Notes: generated by a model not told the origin, from the sequence alone. 27,093 bases of DNA from JALORV01 sp963766365 (GCA_963766365.1 CAVXZK010000007.1:1-27093); one strand, 5' to 3'; counted from the first letter of the stretch, positions 6,451-13,744 are shown. Made by a program: numbers and translations.

Positions 6451-8250
6451 ATGGGCGGGAACCTGTTCTTCGCCGGCACCGGCGCGGTGCTGGAAACGGT
6501 CGGCGTCGCGATCGACGACGAGCTGTTGTCCGGCTGGTGCGCGCGCGTCGAGCGCGCGCGTCGACACCTCGGCTGGGACACGACTTCGCCCGGCATGCTG
6601 CTCACCCCCGCCATCGTTGCGCGCCGGCATGCCACGGGCGCGTCGCTCGCGCTGCAGGCGCCTGTGGACCAGCTCTTCACCGCGACCGAACTCAACGAGT
6701 GGGCGCTGTGCGCGAGCTTGTTCGAGCGTGATCCCGCCCGCTGGGCCAGGGTCACCGACGACCTGCTGGCGGACTATCTGGAGGACGCCAATGATCCCGC
6801 CGAGGTGATTCCGCCGGTACTGGAGGAGCGGGCCGCGCTGGCCAGGCTGACATTACGCGCAGCGAGTGAACGGCGACCCGATATCGTCTCACTGCTCGAG
6901 GTCGCGAGTGCACGTCGCATCGGTCACCTGCTCGACGAAGCGACACTGACGCTCGGCGCAGGCACAGGCGGCCGGAGCTGGTCACTCGACGCGCTGCCTG
7001 CCATCGACGAGGTGCCGTGGTCTTCGCTGCACACCATCCCGATCGCCGCCGTCACCGGATCGAACGGCAAGACCACCACGGTGCGACTCGTCGCTGCCTG
7101 CGTACGCGCTCATGGCTGGCGTGACGGCTTCAATTGCACGGACGGCGTCTTCATCGACCGCAAGCCGGTGGCGTCGGGCGATTACTCGGGTCCGGCAGGA
7201 ACTCGCCTCGTGCTCCGCAACACGAGCGTGGATGCAGCCGTCCTCGAGACGGCCCGGGGCGGCATCCTGCGCCGCGGTCTCGCAGCAGATCGCGCGGACG
7301 TGGCCATCGTCACCAACATCAGTCCCGATCACTTCGGCGAATACGGCATTGATGACCTCGACGGCCTCGCGGACGTCAAGCTCAGTATCGCTCACCTGCT
7401 CGATCACGAAGGACTGCTGGTGCTGAACGCCGATGATGCCTTGCTCCGTGCCAAGAGCGGGGTACTCCGGCTGAGGCTGGGCTGGCAGCCGACACTCGGC
7501 TGGTTTGCGCGCAGCTACGATCATCCGGCGCTCGTGCAGCATCGCGCCCTGTCGGGCGCCACGTCGGGCGCCACGTCGGGCGTTCGTACCGGGCGCCTGT
7601 GGCTATCGACAGGCGGTCGCGAGCACGACCTGGGCGACATCGGCAACATGCCGCTGACGGTCGACGGAGCTGCCAGCTACAACGTCGAGAATCTCGCCGG
7701 CGCTGCACTCGTCGCGACGAAACTCGGCGTGCCGCCGGCGACCGTCGCGCAGGTGTTTGCGAGGTTCGGTCGCGACCCCGCCGACAACGCCGGGCGACTC
7801 ATGCGCTTCGACATCGGCGGCGCGAAGGTCATCCTCGATTACGCCCACAATCCGGACGGCTTGCGCGGCGTGCTGCGCGTGGCACGGCAACTGCGGGCAC
7901 CGGACGGGCGTATCGGCATGCTGCTCGGCCACGCCGGTAACCGGCTCAACGCCGACATCGAGGAACTCGCCCTCGTTGCGACTGAATTCAGCCCCGACCT
8001 GATCGTGGTGAAGGAAGACGAAGGCCACCTGCGAGGACGCCAGCCGGGCGAGGTGCCGGCGATCATCCAGAACGTGCTGCTGCGGAAGGGCCTGCCGGAA
8101 GCCGCGGTGCCGATCTGTCCGTCGGAAGTCGATGCGGCGCTGATGGCGCTCGACTGGGCGCGACCTGGCGACGCGCTCGTACTGCTCATTCATTCGGGAA
8201 GCGCGCGCACGCGGATGCTCGAGATCCTCGAGTCGCGTCGCACTGGTTAA
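6451..8250 (+). CDS. Mur-ligase-type CphA-like protein (second cyanophycin synthetase homologue)
   Basis: A 599-residue protein with an N-terminal region (1-190) lacking any ATP-grasp domain and a C-terminal Mur-ligase domain closely paralleling that of CphA: GSNGKTTT (203-210, K207), FNCTDGVFID, LETARGGILRRGL, ISPDHFGEYG, LNADD, YNVENLAGA and ILDYAHNPDG. All nucleotide-binding motifs look intact, so it should be an active ATP-dependent amino-acid or peptide ligase. It is not a CphA2, which works through its ATP-grasp domain. Second, shorter cphA-like genes next to cphA are known from some proteobacteria (called cphA' in Ralstonia), function unsettled. The start is uncertain: ATG 6451 has no ribosome binding site, while upstream in frame only CTG at 6406 is available; it overlaps the cphA TGA (CTGA) and would add 15 residues. 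Last gene of the operon. Confidence 0.85.
   Translation: MGGNLFFAGTGAVLETVGVAIDDELLSGWCARVERARRHLGWDTTSPGMLLTPAIVARRHATGASLALQAPVDQLFTATELNEWALCASLFERDPARWARVTDDLLADYLEDANDPAEVIPPVLEERAALARLTLRAASERRPDIVSLLEVASARRIGHLLDEATLTLGAGTGGRSWSLDALPAIDEVPWSSLHTIPIAAVTGSNGKTTTVRLVAACVRAHGWRDGFNCTDGVFIDRKPVASGDYSGPAGTRLVLRNTSVDAAVLETARGGILRRGLAADRADVAIVTNISPDHFGEYGIDDLDGLADVKLSIAHLLDHEGLLVLNADDALLRAKSGVLRLRLGWQPTLGWFARSYDHPALVQHRALSGATSGATSGVRTGRLWLSTGGREHDLGDIGNMPLTVDGAASYNVENLAGAALVATKLGVPPATVAQVFARFGRDPADNAGRLMRFDIGGAKVILDYAHNPDGLRGVLRVARQLRAPDGRIGMLLGHAGNRLNADIEELALVATEFSPDLIVVKEDEGHLRGRQPGEVPAIIQNVLLRKGLPEAAVPICPSEVDAALMALDWARPGDALVLLIHSGSARTRMLEILESRRTG
7552..7582 (+). repeat. 12-base tandem repeat in the CphA-like gene
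   Basis: The unit TCGGGCGCCACG occurs twice (7552-7563, 7564-7575) and is followed by a partial third copy TCGGGCG (7576-7582). It encodes SGATSGATSG at the loop before the GRLWLS strand of the Mur-ligase domain, so copy-number change would alter the protein by four residues without shifting frame. Confidence 0.8.
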
Positions 8251-8268
8251 CCGAAACCCGCTTCGCTG

Positions 8269-8289
8269 CCCGCGACCTCAGGTCGGGGG
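8269..8289. terminator. Hairpin between convergent genes (weak terminator candidate)
   Basis: CGACC (8273-8277) and GGTCG (8281-8285) flank a TCA loop that is the stop codon of the minus-strand protease; flanking C and G runs extend the stem with one mismatch. There is no T-run on either side, so it is at best a stable hairpin between the convergent ends of the CphA-like gene and the M48 gene. Confidence 0.3.
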
Positions 8290-9438
8290 ATGGCTTGCCT
8301 TCCAGTCCATCGCGCGCCGCACCCGTCGCTCGACCGAGGGGTGCGTGTAGAACAGCACCTCCTCCAGTCTGCCCGGCCGGGGATTGCGGTACTCCGCCGT
8401 CTTCACCAGTGCCGACGCCATTGCATCCGGCAGGTTCTCCGTCTCGAGCGAATACTGGTCGGCCTCGTTCTCGCCCCTGCGGATCTGGCCGTTGACGATC
8501 GGCTGCACCAGCAGCAGAAACAGCGAGACCATGAAGAACAGCACAGGCAGGCCCGTGGGATCGCCGATCGACGCCGCGCTGCCAAAGGCACGCGCAAACC
8601 CGGGAAAGAAACGGTCCGCGAGGAAAAAGCAGGCGATCGCGAGCACGGACAGCAGCAGCACGGTTCGCCAGACGTGGCCGAGCACGTAATGACCGATCTC
8701 GTGGCCGGTCACTGCCTTCACTTCGTCGAGCGACGCCCCCTTGAACGCGACGTCCGAAATCGCGATGCGTGCCGAGCCCGCGATGCCCGAGACGTTGGCC
8801 GTGAAATTGTTCGACTGGCGTGAACCGTCGTAAACGAAAATGCGGTCTTCGGGCACGCCAGCCTGCTTCGCCATCGCGACCAGCGCATCGCGCACCTCAC
8901 CCGCAGGCACGGGTTTGTAGTCGTTGAACAGCGGATCGATGAACACGGGACCCGCCAGCAGCAACAGCGCCAGCGCGAACGCCGTCAGGCCGCCCGACCA
9001 CACCCACCAGAACCGTCCGGCCCGGCGGATCAATGCATAGACGCCGACGAAGAACAGCGCCACGAAGACGGCTGCGATCAGCAGCGAAAGCACGCCCTGG
9101 CCCAGGTAATCGATGAGCGGTTGGCTGGTGCGGCCGTAACCGCGTTCGCGCCACCAGTCTGTGTAAATCGTCCAGGGCAGCGAGATCAGGCCCGACACCA
9201 CGATGTACACGGCAGCGACGACCCAGGCTTTCACGTTGAGTCCACGCCTGGCCAGCTTCGCATTGATGCGATCGAGCACGCCAGTACGCACGACGACCCA
9301 CGTAACGATCGCGGTTGCCAGGAGATTCCAGAGCAGCAGCCAGTGACCGCCGGTGGTGTAGGCCGCGGCCTTCGCCAGCGCCTCCGCGCCGAGAGAGTCG
9401 ATGTACGCGGCAGTGGCAGCCGATGGATCGAAGGACAT
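8278..9438 (-). CDS. M48 family membrane metallopeptidase, Ste24/CAAX protease-like
   Basis: A 386-residue integral membrane zinc protease. The catalytic HEIGH motif is H246-H250 and the third zinc ligand is E325 in the ENEADQYS motif; the NNFTANVSG segment before the HExxH helix and the PLFNDYKP segment are typical of Ste24-like bacterial M48 proteins. About seven hydrophobic segments are visible, with helices before (residues 30-180) and between the zinc motifs. AGGGG lies about seven bases upstream of the ATG at 9438. In eukaryotes Ste24 trims prenylated proteins; bacteria lack that substrate, so the role here is probably membrane-protein quality control, which is inference. It stands alone, convergent with the cyanophycin operon. 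An AT-richer patch at about 9497-9536 upstream may hold its promoter. Confidence 0.92.
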   Translation of the reverse strand: MSFDPSAATAAYIDSLGAEALAKAAAYTTGGHWLLLWNLLATAIVTWVVVRTGVLDRINAKLARRGLNVKAWVVAAVYIVVSGLISLPWTIYTDWWRERGYGRTSQPLIDYLGQGVLSLLIAAVFVALFFVGVYALIRRAGRFWWVWSGGLTAFALALLLLAGPVFIDPLFNDYKPVPAGEVRDALVAMAKQAGVPEDRIFVYDGSRQSNNFTANVSGIAGSARIAISDVAFKGASLDEVKAVTGHEIGHYVLGHVWRTVLLLSVLAIACFFLADRFFPGFARAFGSAASIGDPTGLPVLFFMVSLFLLLVQPIVNGQIRRGENEADQYSLETENLPDAMASALVKTAEYRNPRPGRLEEVLFYTHPSVERRVRRAMDWKASHPPT

Positions 9439-9462
9439 GAGAACCCCTGGTTGGCTGAGGAA

Positions 9463-9477
9463 TGGTGGGCCCGCTGG
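9463..9477 (-). repeat. 15-bp copy of the tRNA 3' end (direct repeat)
   Basis: TGGTGGGCCCGCTGG here is identical to 11210-11224, the 3' end of the tRNA gene including its CCA complement, in the same orientation. The two copies flank the LssY_C-domain gene. This geometry is what site-specific integration into a tRNA 3' end leaves behind, but no integrase lies between the copies. Confidence 0.5.
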
Positions 9478-9576
9478 CCACCGAAAAGCCGCACTACGCT
9501 ATTTATCCAACTAACGAAATCTGCATTTACGATTCAGACACACCCACCGATCCAACTCCAGGTTGCTCGCGCTGCG

Positions 9577-10938
9577 TCAGCGGGGCCTGTCGAGCAACGG
9601 CTCGACCATCGCGTCCTCGCCTTTTCCGGCGCGCACGGGATCGGCCGAGTCATTCCAGCCGAGATCCTGCGCCTCCTGCGGCGGGACCGGGTCGCTGGAC
9701 AGCCATACCACCAGGCGCATGCCGTCCGTGAAGTACGGGTCGTCGGTGAGGTTGTGCCGGGGAGCCTCGCGGCTCGCCTCCCCGACTCCGCGCACGAACG
9801 CGAACCTGGAGACGGCTTCACTCTGCAGCAGGCTGTGGAACAGGTATTCCCTCGACTCGTCGACCTCCGGGTCGATCACGTGGGTCGTGAGCGTGGGCGA
9901 TTTCGTCGTCACCTTGACGCCGATGTCGCGGCTCACCTGCCCGACCCATACCGGCTCTCCCTCACAGCGGTAAGGCGCGAGCCATAGCCGCATGTGGTTG
10001 CGCTGCGAGATCGTCGCTCGACCGCGCTGCAGCGCCACGTCCTGCATGCGGCCGAACGCGTACAGCGGACTGACCGGCGCGGTGAGGAACGAGTGCTTCG
10101 CCATGGCGGCGCCCACCATGCGTCGGATGCTGTCAGCCGTGATCGCCTCGGTGAAGGTCCAGCCGCTCGCGGCCAGTGCGGCGATGGCCTTCTCGCCCGT
10201 GCCGACGATCACCAGGTTGAGAGGGTCGCCATCGCCGGTGCCATCCGACCGCCTGGCGCAGCACTGCAGCGCCCGCAGGTGCTCGCGCAACTCGGATACG
10301 CTCAGGTCCGGAAACTCGTTCACTTTCGCGTACAACTGGCGCAACGGCGACAGTTCATAGTCGAATCCCTGCGTCGGCAGCAGGACGGCGAAGCGCAGTC
10401 GGACGGTCTGCTTGTGTCCGGACAGGCGCACGTCCACGAACCGCCCGCCGCGGGCGTACGAGGCATAGACATACCCCTCGTTGGTGGTGCCGGCGCGGAC
10501 GAAGAACGGCATCGCGCTGGTCCGGAACACGTCCGTCGGTACCGAGCCGCCCTTGTCCGAGAGCTTCTCGCCGGCAAGCAGCGCCGCCTCGTTGGCCGAG
10601 TAATAGTCCCGGTCGATCGCGATGGGCAGCAGCCAGTAGTCGACGTTGCTCCGGTTCTCGATTCGCAGCCAGATCGGCTGCATGCCGCGAGTCGCGAGCT
10701 CCACGCCGAAGTACCGCGCCGCCTCGTCGTCGGTCGGGATGGCCACGTGGACCGTCACCCCACCCTGCTCCTGCACCTGCACCCGCCCGAGATCGAGCGC
10801 CAGTGCCCCCTGCCGGGCTGGGGCGGCGGGCGGAGCAGCCGCGCAAGCGGCCAGCAGGCAAGCCGCGAGAAAGGCGGCCCAGCGGCCCGCGCTTGCCGCA
10901 GGGCTACGACTCGCGAGCGCGGGTCGCTCTCCGGTCAT
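9577..10938 (-). CDS. LssY C-terminal-domain lipoprotein
   Basis: With the ATG at 10938 the protein is 453 residues. It opens with a basic stretch, a hydrophobic segment and the lipobox LAAC at 29-32, so C32 is probably lipidated and the protein held in an envelope membrane. The mature N-terminal half (about 45-230) is a beta-rich region I do not recognise. The C-terminal half contains DPLNLVIVGT, the ASGW segment, APVSPLYAFGRMQDVALQ and a HMRLW segment, the pattern of the LssY_C domain found in membrane-associated proteins, often near phosphatase or secretion genes. The biochemical function of that domain is not known to me. The frame stays open far upstream to 11184, but signal peptide and composition favour 10938. 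The gap 10939-11209 holds nothing I can identify. Confidence 0.75.
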   Translation of the reverse strand: MTGERPALASRSPAASAGRWAAFLAACLLAACAAAPPAAPARQGALALDLGRVQVQEQGGVTVHVAIPTDDEAARYFGVELATRGMQPIWLRIENRSNVDYWLLPIAIDRDYYSANEAALLAGEKLSDKGGSVPTDVFRTSAMPFFVRAGTTNEGYVYASYARGGRFVDVRLSGHKQTVRLRFAVLLPTQGFDYELSPLRQLYAKVNEFPDLSVSELREHLRALQCCARRSDGTGDGDPLNLVIVGTGEKAIAALAASGWTFTEAITADSIRRMVGAAMAKHSFLTAPVSPLYAFGRMQDVALQRGRATISQRNHMRLWLAPYRCEGEPVWVGQVSRDIGVKVTTKSPTLTTHVIDPEVDESREYLFHSLLQSEAVSRFAFVRGVGEASREAPRHNLTDDPYFTDGMRLVVWLSSDPVPPQEAQDLGWNDSADPVRAGKGEDAMVEPLLDRPR

Positions 10939-11209
10939 TGTCCGGCCAGGGTCGTTTCCTTTTCCTTTGGTCAGGACCAGTGCCTCAGGATGTTCGGACT
11001 CTGCCGTTCGGTGTCGAACGAACGTAGACCGTAGAGTTGACTCTGCCGCCGAAGACGCCGCCATAGGGGTCGCAGTGTATTGCACCGGGTACGGCGACCA
11101 CCATCCAATGGGTCGCGGCCTGCTCCACAGGCTCAACCCGGGCGCCCCGCGAGCGTTCGTGCTCGCACTGGCGCGGCGGCTCACGGAGCATGTCGGAGGC
11201 GAGCGGAGG

Positions 11210-11285
11210 TGGTGGGCCCGCTGGGATTCGAACCCAGGACCAAGGGATTATGAGTCCCCTGCACTAACCGCTGTGCTACAGGCCC
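11210..11285 (-). tRNA. tRNA with anticodon CAT, probably tRNA-Ile2 (lysidine type)
   Basis: A full cloverleaf on the minus strand: acceptor GGGCCTG with CGGGCCC (one G-U pair), D stem GCAC/GTGC, anticodon stem GGGGA/TCCCT with loop CTCATAA, variable TGGTC, T stem CTGGG/CCCAG with loop TTCGAAT, discriminator A and an encoded CCA. The anticodon CAT can belong to elongator Met or to Ile2, whose C34 becomes lysidine. The GACTCATAATC arm followed by TTGGTC resembles the E. coli Ile2 tRNA (ileX) more than elongator Met, so Ile2 is favoured. It is not the initiator type because the acceptor 1-72 pair is a normal G-C. Confidence 0.9.
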
Positions 11286-11297
11286 GCCGCGGCGCGA

Positions 11298-11303
11298 ATT
11301 CTA
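11298..11303 (-). promoter_or_regulatory. -10 element of the tRNA promoter
   Basis: TAGAAT on the minus strand matches the -10 consensus at 5 of 6 positions and lies 12 bases upstream of the mature tRNA 5' end. The segment after it (TCGCGCCGCGGC) is very GC-rich, like the discriminators of stringently controlled stable-RNA promoters. A matching -35 element is weak (GTGCCG at the right distance). Confidence 0.4.
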
Positions 11304-11342
11304 CGCATACGGGGCCTGACCGGCACCCGTTCATGCATCCTC

Positions 11343-12524
11343 TTAATTCGCCGCCGTCACCCGGATCAGCTGCCCGTCTTCCTCGTCGGTGAGCAGGTAC
11401 AACGCGCCGTCGGGCCCGTTCACGACAGTGCGAATCCGCTTCCCGAGCGCGTCGACGAACAGCCGCTCTTCGTTCACCACCTTGCCGTCACGCAGTTCGA
11501 GTCGCGCCAGTTCGCCTACCTTCAAACCGCCCACGAACACGTTGCCTTGCCACTGCGGAATCGCTGTCCCGGTATAGAACGCGAGTCCACTGGTCGCGAT
11601 CGAAGGCACCCAGTAATGCACGGGCGATTGCAGCCCCGGCGCTTCCGTGCGATCGCTGATCGGCTTGCCTGAATACTCTACCCCGTAGGTGACGATCGGC
11701 CAGCCGTAGTTGCGGCCGCCGAGCGTGCGATTCAGCTCGTCGCCGCCTTTCGGGCCGTGCTCGTCCGTCCAGAGATCGCCGGTCGCTGGATCGAGCGCCG
11801 CGCCCTGCACGTTACGATGCCCGACGGACCAGATCTCCGGCAGTGCGCCGGCCTGCCTGAGGTACGGGTTGTCCGCCGGTGCCTTGCCATCGCGGTCGAT
11901 GCGCACGACCTTGCCGATGTGATTGTCGAGCAGCTGCACCTTGTCGCGGCCGGAGTTGCGATCCCCCAGCGTCACGAACAGGTTGCCGTCACGGCCAAAC
12001 ACGAGGCGCGAGCCGAAGTGGTGCCGGCTGGCCATCGCCGGCTGCTGTCGAAAAATGACGGTGACCTCGCCGAGCCCGCTCTCCCCGAGCTTGGCGCGGA
12101 CGACGCTCGTGCCATTCGTTCCCTCGCCGCGCGGCTCCGCGTACGAAAGATAGATGCGCTGGTTGCGTGCGAAATCAGGATCGAGCGCGACGTCGAGCAG
12201 GCCGCCCTGCCCGACCGCGTCCACCGCCGGCACGCCGGTGAGCGGCTCGCTGGCCTTGCCAGCGCGATCGACGACACGCAGCCGGCCGGGGCGCTCGGTG
12301 ACCAGCGCGCGACCGTCCGGGAGAAAGGCGATACCCCAGGGGTGCTCGAGCCCGCTGGTGACGACCGTCAGCTGCACCCTGGCTTTCTGGGTAGCGACGA
12401 CCCTGGCGTCGTCGCGGGCGCAGGCCACCCCGGCGCAGGCCAGCAGCGCAATGGCACCCAGCGAGGGAACGACCGAAAGCGTGGCGACTTTCGCTCGGGG
12501 CGGGGAACGGAGCGGCCGCGACAT
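11343..12524 (-). CDS. PQQ-dependent aldose sugar dehydrogenase (soluble GDH/YliI family), exported
   Basis: A 393-residue exported six-bladed beta-propeller dehydrogenase that oxidises aldoses in the periplasm with PQQ, passing electrons to the respiratory chain. The N-terminus has a basic start and a long hydrophobic segment (about 13-35) ending in LACAGVACARDD; it could be a normal signal peptide or a lipoprotein signal. Family motifs: GLEHPWGIAFLPDG, GQGGLLDVALDP, HHFGSRLVFGRDG, VGHRNVQGAALDP, DEHGPKGGDELN and NYGWPIVTYG, the order seen in E. coli YliI (Asd). GGAG lies six bases before the ATG at 12524. No PQQ biosynthesis genes are in the window, so cofactor supply is unknown. Single gene, with a palindromic repeat just upstream. 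Confidence 0.9.
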   Translation of the reverse strand: MSRPLRSPPRAKVATLSVVPSLGAIALLACAGVACARDDARVVATQKARVQLTVVTSGLEHPWGIAFLPDGRALVTERPGRLRVVDRAGKASEPLTGVPAVDAVGQGGLLDVALDPDFARNQRIYLSYAEPRGEGTNGTSVVRAKLGESGLGEVTVIFRQQPAMASRHHFGSRLVFGRDGNLFVTLGDRNSGRDKVQLLDNHIGKVVRIDRDGKAPADNPYLRQAGALPEIWSVGHRNVQGAALDPATGDLWTDEHGPKGGDELNRTLGGRNYGWPIVTYGVEYSGKPISDRTEAPGLQSPVHYWVPSIATSGLAFYTGTAIPQWQGNVFVGGLKVGELARLELRDGKVVNEERLFVDALGKRIRTVVNGPDGALYLLTDEEDGQLIRVTAAN

Positions 12525-12614
12525 GAAGAACTCCAGGCGGGGATGGCGGATGCGGGCATTTTCGCATCTCTGCGGCCGGCGGAGTCAGCCAAAGCACCGC
12601 ACCGGGCGGAATCA

Positions 12615-12649
12615 GTAGACGCAGCCCGTGGCGAAACGGGCTGCGCTAC
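12615..12649. repeat. Palindromic GTAG...GCAGCCCGT repeat between genes
   Basis: GCAGCCCGT (12621-12629) and ACGGGCTGC (12636-12644) form a perfect 9-bp stem around a GGCGAA loop, extended by GTAG/CTAC across a small mismatch. It looks like a REP-type intergenic palindrome. It lies just after the stop of the DUF6249-like gene, so it may also stop transcription, but there is no T-run. Confidence 0.6.
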
Positions 12650-12662
12650 GGCGTCCTGCCGC

Positions 12663-13091
12663 TCAGACCCTGGGGGCGGCTGTGTCGCGGGCGGCCTCCT
12701 TCGCCCTGAAGGCGGCGGCCTCCTGCCTGCCTTCGAAGAAGTAGTAGATCAGGAACGCGAGGCCAACTCCGGCCGGGATCAGGCCGAAGAAGCGCACGTC
12801 CTCACCCGCCACCGCGCCCAGCGCGAGGAACAGAGAGATACCGATGAACAGCCAGATCATGCCGGTCAGCAGGTGGCGCGGCCGTTTGTTGCGGTCGAGT
12901 GGGCTGTAGAACGCTTCCGGCAACGCCGGCAGTTCCATGCCGCGCTCGATGGCGGCCATGCGCTCCTTGTGGTGCGCCTCGACGACGTCGCGACGGCGGC
13001 GATAATCGAGGATCTGGTAAATGATGGGAATCCCGAGCGACATAACGATCGCGACGATCGGGATGAATACGGCAACGACGTCTTCGTTCAT
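12663..13091 (-). CDS. DUF6249-like small membrane protein
   Basis: A 142-residue protein with an N-terminal membrane segment (about residues 6-27), a basic cytoplasmic stretch with the HHKERMAAIERGMELP motif, and two further membrane helices (about 72-95 and 102-122) followed by a charged, Ala-rich tail. The helix plus HHKERMAAIE signature is what I associate with DUF6249 proteins, whose function is unknown. The ATG at 13091 has a perfect AGGAGG eight bases upstream; the frame extends to 13208 but runs through the promoter region, so the longer form is not real. It is divergent from an ECF sigma gene, and both have the same promoter sequence, so it is a likely target of that sigma factor, perhaps in an envelope-stress response. 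Confidence 0.8.
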   Translation of the reverse strand: MNEDVVAVFIPIVAIVMSLGIPIIYQILDYRRRRDVVEAHHKERMAAIERGMELPALPEAFYSPLDRNKRPRHLLTGMIWLFIGISLFLALGAVAGEDVRFFGLIPAGVGLAFLIYYFFEGRQEAAAFRAKEAARDTAAPRV

Positions 13092-13117
13092 GGGGCGGGC
13101 CTCCTGGGCTGTTGACG

Positions 13118-13148
13118 TTTGTATGCGCCAGCCGCCGCAAAGGTTGCA
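13118..13148 (-). promoter_or_regulatory. ECF-type promoter of the DUF6249-like gene
   Basis: On the minus strand TGCAACCTT (13148-13140) is followed after 14 bases by CATACAAA (13125-13118). The AAC-containing -35 and the AAC-to--10 distance of about 17 bases fit ECF sigma promoters. The expected start near 13112 leaves a leader of about 20 bases carrying the AGGAGG ribosome binding site. Confidence 0.7.
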
Positions 13149-13159
13149 CCGGTTCATCT

Positions 13160-13190
13160 TGCAACCTTCCGCCCAAGGGAGGCATATAAA
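13160..13190 (+). promoter_or_regulatory. ECF-type promoter of the sigma/anti-sigma operon (autoregulatory)
   Basis: TGCAACCTT (13160-13168), 14 bases, then CATATAAA (13183-13190): the same element and spacing as the divergent promoter, differing by one base in the -10. The two -35 elements form an inverted repeat (AAGGTTGCA...TGCAACCTT, 13140-13168). The predicted transcript start is at about 13196-13198, the start codon itself. Confidence 0.7.
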
Positions 13191-13195
13191 GAGCC

Positions 13196-13744
13196 ATGGA
13201 CGAGGCAATCGCAGCTCATCTTGCGGCAGGCCGTCACGCCCGCGCGTTTGACCTGATCGTGCCCGAGTTCCGTAACCGTGTGTTTCGGCTGGCTTTTTCC
13301 ATCCTCAAGGAACGTTCGGCCGCCGAAGATGCGACCCAGGAGACGCTGGTCCGGGTCTGGAGAGCCCTCCCGGGCTTCGACGGGCGGGCAGCCCTGGGCA
13401 CGTGGATTTACGCCATCACGCGCAACACCTGCCTGATGGAACTGCGCAAGCGACGGCCAACCGTCTCGTTCGACGACCCGAACTCGAGCGAGGCGCAGCA
13501 TGCCGCGGCGAGCATCGCGACGGGTCCGGCCGACGATCCGGAACGCGACAACCTGCTGCGGCTGGTCGAGACACTGCCCGACAACCAGCAGCAGGCGGTT
13601 CGATTGTTCTATCTCGAAGAACGTTCCTACGACGCCGTGGCCGAGGCGCTCGACATGCCGCTGGGGACGGTCAAGAATCTTCTGTTCCGGGCCCGCAAGC
13701 GCTTGATGGAGCTTGCCCAGCCCGAAGAGGTACAGGCCGCATGA
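13196..13744 (+). CDS. ECF-type RNA polymerase sigma factor
   Basis: A 182-residue sigma-70 family protein with only the two conserved ECF regions. Region 2 is about residues 20-90 (FRLAFSILKERSAAEDATQE then WRALPGFDGRAALGTWIYAI) and region 4 about 120-175 (LPDNQQQAVRLFYLEERSYDAVAEALDMPLGTVKNLLFRARKRL, a helix-turn-helix). They are joined by a short acidic linker. It directs RNA polymerase to stress-type promoters. The next gene starts at its stop codon (ATGA overlap) and encodes an anti-sigma factor. The GGGAGG before the ATG at 13196 is 11 bases away, a little far, and lies inside the promoter spacer, so a transcript from the predicted promoter would not carry it; translation would then be leaderless. 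I cannot assign the ECF subgroup. Confidence 0.93.
   Translation: MDEAIAAHLAAGRHARAFDLIVPEFRNRVFRLAFSILKERSAAEDATQETLVRVWRALPGFDGRAALGTWIYAITRNTCLMELRKRRPTVSFDDPNSSEAQHAAASIATGPADDPERDNLLRLVETLPDNQQQAVRLFYLEERSYDAVAEALDMPLGTVKNLLFRARKRLMELAQPEEVQAA

Noticed and set aside
10985..11191. A 68-codon minus-strand frame just downstream of the tRNA
   Set aside because: No ribosome binding site, no recognisable motif, and another frame is equally open; not enough support to call a gene.
13140..13168. The AAGGTTGCA...TGCAACCTT inverted repeat as a repressor operator
   Set aside because: Each arm is better explained as the -35 element of one of two divergent ECF promoters, since matching -10 elements occur at identical spacing on both sides.
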